A DNA stretch of 64,000 nucleotides, from the NCBI RefSeq assembly GCF_042646425.1, contig NZ_JBHRTR010000005.1:231773-295772 (forward strand), written 5' to 3'. Below the pieces are notes generated by a model. It saw only the letters and a list, made by a program, of their open reading frames with translations. It made no database searches and had not been told where the DNA came from. This document shows, piece after piece, positions 29,448 to 39,979 of this stretch (the first letter of the stretch is position 1; each line of letters begins with the position of its first letter). The position numbers and the translations under genes are program-made. The DNA comes from Marinibaculum pumilum (GTDB lineage Bacteria; Pseudomonadota; Alphaproteobacteria; Ferrovibrionales; Ferrovibrionaceae).

Positions 29448-30857
29448 TCAGCCCGCCGGCAGCAGCGGCCGGCGGTCGTGCCAGGGGCGCGCCTGCTCGA
29501 AGGCCCGTGCGGCCCGCAGCACCAGTGCATCGGCATGCATCGGGCCGACCAGCTGCAGGCCGACCGGCAGGCCGTCCGCGGTCAGGCCGCAGGGCATCGT
29601 CGCCGCAGGCTGCTGGGTCAGGTTGAAGGGATAGGAGAAGGGGGTCCAACCCAGCCAATTACGGTCCTCCCGGCCGTCCGGATCCAGCCGGCCCAGGGGA
29701 AAGGCCGGCACCGCAAGGCTGGGGGTCGCCAGCAGGTCGTAGTCCTGGTGCAGGCGGTTCATCGTCAGGCCCAGCGCGGCACGGGCGTTCTGGGCATCCA
29801 GGATCTGCTCCACGGTGATGTCCAGCGAATCCTCGAAGCAGTGCCGCAGGCCGGGGTCCAGCTTCTCCCGCTGTGCCGGGGTCAGGTTGCGCAGCAGGTT
29901 GCGCGCGCCCATCAGCCAGTGGGTCCAGAACGTCTCCGCCGGATCGGCAAAAGGCGGGTCGATCCGCTCCACCTGCGCGCCCTGCTCGCGCAGCCCGTCC
30001 AGTGCCGCTTCCGTCAGTGCCGCGACTTCCGGATGCAGGTCGGCATGGCCGAGATCGGGCGACCAGGCGATCCGCAGGCCGGCGATGCCCGCCTCCAGCC
30101 CGTCGCAATAGTCCGCGCCGGACGGGGGCAGCGCATACCAGTCGCGCCAGTCGGGTTCCGCCAGGACGGTCAGCATCAGCCCCGCGTCGGTCACGCTGCG
30201 GGTCATCGGCCCGACATGGGCGACTGTGGAGAACGGGCTGGCCGGCCAGGCCGGCACCCGGCCGAAGGAGGGTTTCAGGCCGAAGATGCCGCAGAACGCG
30301 GCGGGGATCCGGATTGAGCCGCCGCCGTCGGTGCCGAGCGCCAGCGGGCCGATGCCGGCCGCCACCTGCGCCGCGGCACCGCCGGAGGAGCCGCCCGGCG
30401 TCCGCTCCGGATTCCAGGGGTTCCGGGTGAAGCCGGTTAGCGGACTGTCGTCGAGCCCCTTCCAGCCATATTCCGGCGTGGTGGTCTTGGCGAAGGGGAT
30501 CGCGCCATGCTCCCGCAGCCGCGCGACGACCGGCGCGTCCTCGGTCCAGGGCTGGTCGGGATCCACCGTGTGGGAGCCCCGGCGGGTGGGCCAGCCGCGG
30601 GTCAGCAGCAGGTCCTTCACGGTGACGGGCACGCCGTCCAGGCGCCCGAGCGGCTGTCCGCTCTGCCAGCGCGCCTCCGACGCCCGCGCCGCAGCACGCG
30701 CGCCCTCGGCATCGATCAGGGTGAAGGCGTTCAGGCGGGGCTGCAGCGCCTCCGCCCGGGCGAGGACCGCCTCCATCACCTCCACCGGCGACAGGCGCCG
30801 GTCGCGGAAGCCCGCCAGCATCTCGGCGGCGGGCATGAAGCCGATATCGTCCGTCAT
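29448..30857 (-). CDS. Amidase (amidase signature family)
   Basis: A 469-aa amidase-signature hydrolase that cleaves carboxylic amides by a Ser-cisSer-Lys triad. The triad is visible as Lys81 (VPVTVKD), Ser157 (TPGGSSGG) and Ser181 (GTDGGGSIRIPA), with the 24-residue serine spacing typical of the family. The rest, such as FCGIFGLKPSFGRVP, also fits. It is not GatA: it lacks GatB/GatC neighbours and its C-terminal part is divergent. Its ATG overlaps the thioesterase stop (ATGA). Natural substrate unknown. Confidence 0.92.
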   Translation of the reverse strand: MTDDIGFMPAAEMLAGFRDRRLSPVEVMEAVLARAEALQPRLNAFTLIDAEGARAAARASEARWQSGQPLGRLDGVPVTVKDLLLTRGWPTRRGSHTVDPDQPWTEDAPVVARLREHGAIPFAKTTTPEYGWKGLDDSPLTGFTRNPWNPERTPGGSSGGAAAQVAAGIGPLALGTDGGGSIRIPAAFCGIFGLKPSFGRVPAWPASPFSTVAHVGPMTRSVTDAGLMLTVLAEPDWRDWYALPPSGADYCDGLEAGIAGLRIAWSPDLGHADLHPEVAALTEAALDGLREQGAQVERIDPPFADPAETFWTHWLMGARNLLRNLTPAQREKLDPGLRHCFEDSLDITVEQILDAQNARAALGLTMNRLHQDYDLLATPSLAVPAFPLGRLDPDGREDRNWLGWTPFSYPFNLTQQPAATMPCGLTADGLPVGLQLVGPMHADALVLRAARAFEQARPWHDRRPLLPAG

Positions 30858-31360
30858 CCTGTCTCTCCTGGTTCGGTTCTCTCCGACGGTGGCGCTTGCG
30901 TCTGCGACGGGCCGCTGTCGGGCTGCTCGGCGTGGCGGCGCGGCAGCAGGCGGAACACCGCGTCCGCCGTGGCAACCCGGCGTTCGCCGACCCGCAGTTC
31001 GCCACGTACGAAACAGACCGAACGGGTCTGCCGCGTCACCGCGGCCTGCCCTTCCACCCAGTCGCCGCGCCGGGCGGGCGCCAGGAAGTCGGTCGTCATC
31101 CGCAGGGTGACGAAGCTGCCCTCCGCCACCGTCGCCACGGCCCCGGCGAGCACGGAATCGAGGAAGGCCATCAGCATCCCGCCATGGGCGATGCCCAGCG
31201 CGTTGGTATGGCGCTCCTCCACCTGGAAGCCGCGCCGCACGGTCTCCGACGCGTCGCTCCCGCGCGCCGGCGCCTCGTAATAGGGACCGACCAGGCGGGC
31301 GAACGGGCCGCGGGTGGGCCGCTCGACAAAGCCGTCGGGAATGCCGCGCGGCGGGCTCAC
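30854..31360 (-). CDS. PaaI-like hotdog thioesterase
   Basis: A 168-aa hotdog-fold acyl-CoA thioesterase of the PaaI/4HBT type. The active-site region RHTNALGIAHGGMLMAFLDS has the conserved HGG followed by the catalytic Asp. The chosen start is GTG overlapping the stop of the DUF192 gene (GTGA), because no ATG exists before the conserved core. An upstream extension is antisense-like. The last ~25 residues are a Pro/Glu/Ser-rich tail. It would cleave an acyl-CoA whose identity is unknown. Neighbouring malonyl-CoA decarboxylase suggests a role in acyl-CoA balance, which is inference. Confidence 0.85.
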   Translation of the reverse strand: MSPPRGIPDGFVERPTRGPFARLVGPYYEAPARGSDASETVRRGFQVEERHTNALGIAHGGMLMAFLDSVLAGAVATVAEGSFVTLRMTTDFLAPARRGDWVEGQAAVTRQTRSVCFVRGELRVGERRVATADAVFRLLPRRHAEQPDSGPSQTQAPPSERTEPGETG

Positions 31361-31893
31361 TGGCGCGCCCCCGTGGCAGAACCGCCCGGCGCCGTATCGG
31401 GTGCCGGCAGCGCCGGATGCAGCACCCTGTCGCCGGGCCGGATACCCCTGCGCTCCGCCTCCCCGGCCAGGATCTCCAGCACCGCGATCACCGCGCCGCG
31501 GGAGGGGATCGTGCTCTCGTCCAGCGGCTGCGCCCGCGCATGGATGCTTTCGATGCGCCCGTCGGGGGCGATGAACAGCAGGTCCAGGGAAACGAAGGTG
31601 TTGCGCATCCAGAACCTTGCCGGGCGGGCCTCCGGAAAGGGGAACAGCATGCCGGCATCGGCGTCCAGGCTGCGGCGGTGCATCAGGCCCTGGGCCTGCT
31701 CCTGCGGGGTGGCCGCGACCTCCACCACGAAGCGCTGCGCCCCGGTTTCCGCCTGCACGACGAGCTCGGACCGCTCCAGGGCCGCGGCTGGCCCGGCCTG
31801 GGCAAGCCACAGGCCGGCCAGCAGCAGGAATGCCAGCGCCCGGACGGCGTGGATCTGGACCGGGCCGGCGAACTGCGGCTTGGCGTCGGGCAT
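31357..31893 (-). CDS. DUF192 family exported protein
   Basis: A 178-aa DUF192 protein of unknown function. A hydrophobic stretch ALAFLLLAGLWLAQAGPAAA near the N-terminus looks like a signal peptide with an AxA cleavage site. The conserved core is seen in EQAQGLMHRRSLDADAGMLF, FWMRNTFVSLDLLFI and AVLEILAGEAERRGIRPGD. The start MPDAKPQFAGP was chosen because it places the signal peptide correctly. Translationally coupled to the downstream thioesterase. Confidence 0.9.
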   Translation of the reverse strand: MPDAKPQFAGPVQIHAVRALAFLLLAGLWLAQAGPAAALERSELVVQAETGAQRFVVEVAATPQEQAQGLMHRRSLDADAGMLFPFPEARPARFWMRNTFVSLDLLFIAPDGRIESIHARAQPLDESTIPSRGAVIAVLEILAGEAERRGIRPGDRVLHPALPAPDTAPGGSATGARQ

Positions 31894-32035
31894 CGTCAGG
31901 GTCTCCGTTGGGCCGGGCGGCCGCCGGGTGGAAGGCGCCGTGACGGTAGGTCGCTCATGGCCTCGGATGCAATGCCCGACCGGCCGCCGCACGGGGCGCG
32001 CCCTGCCCCGGCGACGGTCGGCAACGGGCCTGCCG

Positions 32036-33202
32036 TCAGGCCGCTGCGAGCCGGCGCACTTCCGCGCGGACATCGCCTTCGCGGGCCGGGTCGCGCAGGG
32101 TTTCGAACCAGTGCGCGGGCGGGTTCCGGCCCTGGGAGCGGCGCCATGTCACGCCCCTCAGCAGGGCCTCCGCCGCTGCCGGCAGGCGCGCCGGCACTGG
32201 CAGGTCGTTCAGGACCGCCCAGACGCCCGCCCAGCAGCGCGCGACGGACCAGGGGTTGTAGCCGCCGCCGCCCAGCACCAGGATGCGCGGCGCCAGCGGT
32301 CGCAGCCGGCGCACCACCTCCCAATGCGCGTTGTTGGACAGCATCTGCTTGCTCAGCGGGTCGTCGGCCAGTGCGTCGGCGCCGCATTGCAGGACGATCG
32401 CCTGCGGGGCGAAACCCTCCAGCAGCGGCTGGATGGCCGCGTCGAACAGGAAGCGCATCTCGCTGTCGTTCATGCCCGCCGGGACGGCGTAGTTCCGGAT
32501 CATGCCACAGGGCGACCGCGGCTCGGTTCCGGTGAACGGCCAGCGGTCGCGTTCATGCACGGAGAGGTAGAGAAGCCGCGGATCGCCCCGGAAGGCGATT
32601 TCGACGCCATCGCCGTGATGGGCGTCGATGTCGACATAGGCGACCCGCTCCAGGCCGCCGTCCAGAAGCGCGAGCATCGCCAGCACCGGGTCGTTGAAGA
32701 AGCAGAAGCCCGAGGCACGGTCGCGCAGGGCATGGTGGGTGCCGCCGGCCAGGCTGTGGACGATACCGCCGTCCCGCAGCAGGCCGGCGGCCAGGATGCT
32801 GGCGCCGCAGGCGGTCGCCGGGCGGCGGAACATCTCGCCATAGATCGGGTTGCCGGCGCGGCCGATATTGTAGCGCACCCGCACCGCTTCCGGTGCCCGG
32901 CCCGACGCCTCTGCCGCCTGCACCGCCGCGACATAGTCGGGATCGTGGAAGCGGGCGAGCTGCGCCGGGCTGGCCCGGGGGCTGTCGACATAGGCGTCGT
33001 CCGGCAGCCAGTCCAGAAGCCGCAGCAGGTCGATGGTCAGGGAAACGCGCGGGATTGCCAGAGGGTGGCGGGTACCGTCGTTCTGCGGCCGGTCGCCTGT
33101 GCCGCCGCCGTAGATCGAGGCACGGTAGATCTCGCTGCCGATCAGCAGCGGACGGATCCGGGGATCGGGGCCATCGCCCTTCTCCGGGCGGTCCAGCGAC
33201 AC
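32036..33202 (-). CDS. Histone deacetylase-family (AcuC-like) deacetylase
   Basis: A ~388-aa zinc-dependent deacetylase of the class I HDAC/AcuC fold, acting on acetyl-lysine or acetylpolyamines. Metal ligands are visible in VAYVDIDAHHGDGVE and in LQCGADALADDPL. The charge-relay region is LAGGTHHALRDRASGFCFFND, and the glycine-rich loop is VLGGGGYNP. No ATG precedes the conserved RPLLIGSEIYR. I chose a GTG with a GAGGAG box 9 bases upstream. A GTG at 33262 is the alternative. An acetyl-CoA synthetase gene, often adjacent to acuC, is absent, so the substrate is open. Confidence 0.88.
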   Translation of the reverse strand: MSLDRPEKGDGPDPRIRPLLIGSEIYRASIYGGGTGDRPQNDGTRHPLAIPRVSLTIDLLRLLDWLPDDAYVDSPRASPAQLARFHDPDYVAAVQAAEASGRAPEAVRVRYNIGRAGNPIYGEMFRRPATACGASILAAGLLRDGGIVHSLAGGTHHALRDRASGFCFFNDPVLAMLALLDGGLERVAYVDIDAHHGDGVEIAFRGDPRLLYLSVHERDRWPFTGTEPRSPCGMIRNYAVPAGMNDSEMRFLFDAAIQPLLEGFAPQAIVLQCGADALADDPLSKQMLSNNAHWEVVRRLRPLAPRILVLGGGGYNPWSVARCWAGVWAVLNDLPVPARLPAAAEALLRGVTWRRSQGRNPPAHWFETLRDPAREGDVRAEVRRLAAA

Positions 33203-33283
33203 GGCCACGCGCTCCTCGCGCACGCCGCCGCCCCCGCCGTTTTCACGCCACACGGTTTTCACGCCATACGGTCGCGGGCCGGC

Positions 33284-34069
33284 TCAGGCTGAAACGCGCA
33301 CCTCGGCCACCTGCAGGCCCTTCGGCCCCTGGCCGACCCGGATCTCGATTTCCTGGCCCGGCTGCAGGTCCCGTACGCCGGCACGGCGCAGGACTTCCAT
33401 GTGCAGGAAGACGTCCTGGGGGTATTGCTGGCAGAGAACGAAGCCATAGCCGCGGATCGGGTTGAACCATTTCACCGTGGCGGACATGAACTCGCCTTCC
33501 GGCACCACCTCGGCCACCCGGCGCTGCGGCGGGCGGCCGCCGCGCATTCCCGCATCGTCGCCGCCATCGCGGAACCGCGGCGCGCGGCCATAGCCCAGGT
33601 CGGGTTGCTCGGCGCCATGCGCGGAGGGGTCGTAGCCGCCGCGGTCGCGATCGCCGAACCGGCCTTCACGCCGCGGCGGGCGACCGTTCCAGCCGCCATC
33701 GGGTCCGCCGCCATAGCCGCCGCCCGGTTCATGCCCGCCCGTACCGTGTCCGCCCACACCATGGCTTCGGGGACCGCCCGGGCCGCGCGGCCCGCCGTCA
33801 CCTTCCTGTGCGGTAGATGGGTCGAGGGTGAGAATGCGGACCGCCTGTTTGCCCTTGGCGCGCTGGGCGACCTCACACTCGATGGTTGTTCCCTCGGCGA
33901 CCGAATCCCGGCCGTAATCCCGCAGGCAGGTCAGGTGCAGGAAGACATCCCCGGACCCGTCATCGGGCTTGACGAACCCGAACCCCTTGACTGCATTGAA
34001 CCACTTGATCTGACCCCGGACGACTTCAACACCACCATTGCCCCCGACCGGGAACTCACCTTCTTGCAT
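33284..34069 (-). CDS. Double cold-shock-domain protein with Gly/Arg-rich linker
   Basis: A ~261-aa protein with two cold-shock domains that should bind single-stranded RNA or DNA. Domain 1 (about residues 17-85) has KWFNAVKGFGFVKPDDGSGDVFLHL. Domain 2 (about 192-260) has KWFNPIRGYGFVLCQQYPQDVFLHM; RNP1 and RNP2 are intact in both. Between them lies a ~105-residue linker rich in Gly, Arg, Pro and His, with many GGP, RGG-like and GGGYGGG pieces. Two-domain Csp proteins are known in alphaproteobacteria, but usually with shorter linkers. Start MQEGEFPVGGNG chosen; a GTG 8 codons earlier is possible. Confidence 0.9.
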   Translation of the reverse strand: MQEGEFPVGGNGGVEVVRGQIKWFNAVKGFGFVKPDDGSGDVFLHLTCLRDYGRDSVAEGTTIECEVAQRAKGKQAVRILTLDPSTAQEGDGGPRGPGGPRSHGVGGHGTGGHEPGGGYGGGPDGGWNGRPPRREGRFGDRDRGGYDPSAHGAEQPDLGYGRAPRFRDGGDDAGMRGGRPPQRRVAEVVPEGEFMSATVKWFNPIRGYGFVLCQQYPQDVFLHMEVLRRAGVRDLQPGQEIEIRVGQGPKGLQVAEVRVSA

Positions 34070-34171
34070 CACGATGGTCCACCCAAAAAACACCCGGCGT
34101 TAATACCCTACCACAGCGCTTCAATGGCGCAATGTGTCGCGGGTGGGGCGCGACTCGGCGGGGGGCTGGCC

Positions 34172-34882
34172 TCAGTTGATGCGCCGGCGCGGCCGCCACT
34201 TGGTGATGCGGCGGCCGTCGAGGGTGAAGCGCACCTCGTTCTCCTTCAGCTGCAGCGCTTCGGGCTCCATGGCGTCCTGGCGCGCCCGCGCCCGTTCCAT
34301 CTCCGGATCGTCGAAATGCGCGGGCGACGATGGTACCGGTGCGGTCGCGGCGGCGGCCGCCGCCTGCCCCGGCACCTGTTCCGCCGCCCGCCGTGCCGAC
34401 GGGGCACCGTCGCCTTCGGTCACCGCTGCCAGGGGATCCTCCGCCGGTTGCGCCCTGTGGGTGGGCTGCGCGGTGCTGCGATGGGCGCCCAGGAACTCCA
34501 CCTCGCTGCCCGGGCCCAGGCCCCAGGCCTCCACCCAGGCCGGATGGCGGGCGACTTCCTTCTGCATGTCGGAGGTGGCAAGCCGGCCGTGGCGTTCCCA
34601 GAAATCCTCCATGAAGACCGCCGCGACTGGCGGCAGCGACGGCGCCCAGGGCCGCTTCAGGCCGCTGCCCATGACCAGGGTGACGGTCGGTTCGACCGGC
34701 CCCTGCTGGGTGACCAGGAAGGTGGCGGGCATCAGCTTGCGCCCTTCGCGTTCGGCGAAACGCGCCTGCGCCAGATACAGCATCGCCCGCAGCCGCTTCG
34801 GCGGCAGCGGCCAGCCGTCGGTCACGCCGCGCTCCAGCAGCCAGAACGTCACGTCCAGTGCGGACCGCGTTGCCGGCCGCAT
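34172..34882 (-). CDS. Panacea/DUF4065-like domain protein
   Basis: A 236-aa protein. Residues ~8-120 resemble the SocA/Panacea (DUF4065) domain: ALDVTFWLLERGVTDGWPLP, then the helix KRLRAMLYLAQARFAEREGRKL and a conserved tail helix ATSDMQKEVARHPAWVEAWG. The C-terminal half is Ala/Pro/Glu-rich and ends in a basic KWRPRRRIN. Panacea domains occur as neutralising modules in diverse toxin-antitoxin pairs and near ClpXP adaptors such as SocA. No toxin gene lies next to it here; the neighbours are coxG (divergent) and a cold-shock gene. The family assignment is by pattern only. Confidence 0.65.
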   Translation of the reverse strand: MRPATRSALDVTFWLLERGVTDGWPLPPKRLRAMLYLAQARFAEREGRKLMPATFLVTQQGPVEPTVTLVMGSGLKRPWAPSLPPVAAVFMEDFWERHGRLATSDMQKEVARHPAWVEAWGLGPGSEVEFLGAHRSTAQPTHRAQPAEDPLAAVTEGDGAPSARRAAEQVPGQAAAAAATAPVPSSPAHFDDPEMERARARQDAMEPEALQLKENEVRFTLDGRRITKWRPRRRIN

Positions 34883-34978
34883 CAGCAGGGCACGCCTTGC
34901 TGCGGTAGAATGTGCCGCCTATCTTCCACGACGCGGCGTCGCCGCCGCAGCGGAACTGCCAATCGAGGAGACGTCGCG

Positions 34979-35785
34979 ATGGACATGAGCGGTGAGCAAC
35001 TTATCGCGGCCCCGCGCGAGAAGGTGTGGGAAGCACTCAACGATCCCGACATTCTGGGCCAGTGCATCCCCGGCTGCGATAGCATTTCCAAGACCTCCGA
35101 GACCGGGTTCGAAGCGACGGTGACGGCGAAAATCGGCCCCGTTAAGGCGAAGTTCAAGGGCGCCGTCGAACTCCAGGATATCGACGCCCCGAACAGTTAC
35201 AAAATCGTTGGCGAGGGCAAGGGCGGCGCCGCCGGGTTCGGCAAGGGCAGCGCCAAGGTCAGCCTCTCCGATGCCGAGGGCGGCACCCTGATGGCCTATG
35301 AGGTGAACGCCCAGGTCGGCGGCAAGCTGGCGCAGATCGGCTCGCGGCTGGTGAACTCCGCGGCGAAGAAGATGGCCGATGATTTCTTCGATCGCTTCAA
35401 GGCAGTGGTCGAGGCCGGCTCCGCCGCCCCGGCCGCATCGGACAGTTCTGGCTCGGGTGGCGGCAGCCCCGCCGGCGGAGACGATGACAGCACCGACCCG
35501 GCGCCCGCCCCTGCCGGCTCCGCGGCCGCCGAACCGAGCCGGCAGGCGGTTGGCGATGGCGGCCCGGCGGCAGCGGCCACTGCGGCGGCGATCGCGCCGG
35601 AGGCCGGCGCCACGCATGCGGCTGCGGCACCGTCGGAGCCGGCGGATCAAGGCCATGCGCATCCGCCGCCGCCGACCTCTGGCGGGGCGGCCGCTTCCGG
35701 CAGGGGGCTGTCGATCTGGGTCTGGGGCGCAGTGCTCGTCATCGTTGTCGTAGCAATCGCCTATATCGTCACTTCCAGTCACTAG
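34979..35785 (+). CDS. coxG: CoxG-type SRPBCC protein with C-terminal membrane anchor
   Basis: A 268-aa carbon monoxide dehydrogenase subunit G-family protein. The N-terminal SRPBCC (START-like) domain spans residues 1-~150, starting MDMSGEQLIAAPREKVWEAL and including LGQCIPGCDSISK. A ~90-residue Ala/Gly/Pro/Ser-rich linker leads to one transmembrane helix, SIWVWGAVLVIVVVAIAYIV, near the end. CoxG proteins are associated with membrane attachment and quinone coupling of CoxSLM-type enzymes. GAGGAG lies 8 bases before the ATG. It precedes coxS by 337 bases on the same strand. Confidence 0.92.
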   Translation: MDMSGEQLIAAPREKVWEALNDPDILGQCIPGCDSISKTSETGFEATVTAKIGPVKAKFKGAVELQDIDAPNSYKIVGEGKGGAAGFGKGSAKVSLSDAEGGTLMAYEVNAQVGGKLAQIGSRLVNSAAKKMADDFFDRFKAVVEAGSAAPAASDSSGSGGGSPAGGDDDSTDPAPAPAGSAAAEPSRQAVGDGGPAAAATAAAIAPEAGATHAAAAPSEPADQGHAHPPPPTSGGAAASGRGLSIWVWGAVLVIVVVAIAYIVTSSH

Positions 35786-36122
35786 GCCCGGTCGCTCGTC
35801 ACGGCTGCCGGACCGGGTGCCTGGCGGCGCCTTGGGCCTTGACCGTAGCCGCTTTCCGCGGCGAGACTTCGCCAGGGTCCAAGAGGCTGCCGCACAGCCC
35901 GCCCGGTGCCGCAACTTCACCGCGACCCGACACCAGATTGAGGGAATGGCAACGCTGACCCGGGCCTGACATGGCCGGAGGGCGGCCGCCGGCCAGACGC
36001 CGGCAGGCAGAGGACGCAATCCGGAGTGGCCAGGTGCCGGCGACCCACGCCGAGCGCTTTGCGGGAAAACAGCGCTTCGCGGGCTAACCGAAGCGCATCT
36101 GAGGACTTAGGAGGGAGTGAGC
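35786..36122 (+). other. coxG-coxS intergenic region
   Basis: This 337-base space contains no gene. It starts with a CCCGGTC/GACCGGG hairpin (35787-35817, 17-base loop) that could reduce read-through from coxG. A strong ribosome site AGGAGGGA lies just before coxS. I could not assign a convincing promoter for coxSLM. Confidence 0.55.
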
Positions 36123-36587
<465 letters not shown>

Positions 36588-36606
36588 TCCTGGGGGACCA
36601 ACGACA

Positions 36607-38979
<2,373 letters not shown>

Positions 38980-39025
38980 CGGCCCGCGCCTGTCCTGTCC
39001 GACCTGACCTTTAAGGGGGACGTCA

Positions 39026-39820
39026 ATGTACGAATTCGCCTACGAGAAGCCGTCGAGCCTCGACGAGGCAGCGAAGCTGCTGCAATCGTCGGAGGATGCC
39101 AAGATCCTGGCCGGCGGCCAGACCCTGATCCCGACCCTGAAGCAGCGGCTGGCGCAGCCCAGCCACCTGATCGACCTGCAGGGCATCGGCGACCTGTCCG
39201 GCATCAGCGCCGGCGGCTCCAGCATCACCATCGGCGCGCTGACCACCCATGCCGCGGTGGCGGCCAGCAAGGATGTCGCCAAGGCGATCCCCGCCCTGGC
39301 GGAGCTGGCCTCCCATATCGGCGACCCGCAGGTGCGCAACACCGGCACCCTGGGCGGCTCGATCGCCAACAACGACCCGGCGGCCGACTATCCGGCGGCG
39401 GTGCTGGGGCTGAACGCCACGGTCACCACCAACAAGCGGGAGATCAAGGCCGACGACTTCTTCAAGGGCATGTTCGAGACGGCGCTGGAGGATGACGAGA
39501 TCATCACCAAAGTGTCCTTCCCGATCCCGGAGAAGGCGGGCTACGCCAAGTTCCCGAACCCGGCCTCCCGCTATGCCATGGTCGGCGTGCTGGCGGCACA
39601 GACCGGCTCCGGCGTGCGGGTCGCCGTGACCGGCGCCGGCCCCTGCGTGTTCCGCTGGACGGAGGCCGAGCGGGCCCTGTCGGGCAGTTTCAACGCCGAC
39701 GCGCTGAAGGACCTGTCGCTGCCGGCCGACGGCCTGAACGCCGACATTCACGGCTCCGCCGAGTATCGCGCGCACCTGGTGGGCGTGATGGCGCGTCGTG
39801 CGGTGGCGGCGGCCGACTGA
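39026..39820 (+). CDS. coxM: CO dehydrogenase-like medium (FAD) subunit
   Basis: CoxM (264 aa) is the flavoprotein subunit that takes electrons from CoxS and passes them to the respiratory chain. FAD-binding motifs AGGQTLIP (residues ~29-36) and TLGGSIANNDPAADYP (~111-126) are intact. GGGGG precedes the start. Directly after the gene are two hairpins that may separate it from coxD. Confidence 0.95.
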   Translation: MYEFAYEKPSSLDEAAKLLQSSEDAKILAGGQTLIPTLKQRLAQPSHLIDLQGIGDLSGISAGGSSITIGALTTHAAVAASKDVAKAIPALAELASHIGDPQVRNTGTLGGSIANNDPAADYPAAVLGLNATVTTNKREIKADDFFKGMFETALEDDEIITKVSFPIPEKAGYAKFPNPASRYAMVGVLAAQTGSGVRVAVTGAGPCVFRWTEAERALSGSFNADALKDLSLPADGLNADIHGSAEYRAHLVGVMARRAVAAAD

Positions 39821-39838
39821 CCAGGATCCGGTTGCTTC

Positions 39839-39910
39839 GCAGGTGCGGGACGGCGATCCTCCGTACCGCACCTGCGGCATCCCTCCGGAGACCGCGGCCC
39901 CGCCGCGGTC
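39839..39910 (+). terminator. Two consecutive hairpins between coxM and coxD
   Basis: Hairpin one has a perfect 10-bp stem (GCAGGTGCGG/CCGCACCTGC, 39839-39875, 17-base loop). Hairpin two has an 8-bp stem (GACCGCGG/CCGCGGTC, 39890-39910, 5-base loop), followed by ttcgtcgttt. They may end or attenuate the coxSLM transcript, or protect its 3' end after processing. Confidence 0.45.
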
Positions 39911-39979
39911 TTCGTCGTTTCGGGGCCCCTCCGGGCGACGGACTTTGCCATTTCCTTTCGCAACTGCCATATCCAGCCC

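Noticed and set aside
29448..30857. Aspartyl/glutamyl-tRNA amidotransferase subunit A (gatA)
   Set aside because: The amidase triad is shared, but gatB and gatC are absent and the C-terminal half does not look like GatA.
34172..34882. A complete Panacea toxin-antitoxin pair
   Set aside because: No small toxin-like gene lies next to the Panacea-like gene; its neighbours are coxG and a cold-shock gene.
39839..39910. A small gene between coxM and coxD
   Set aside because: The region forms two strong hairpins and lacks an independent ribosome site. Frames here are continuations of shadows.
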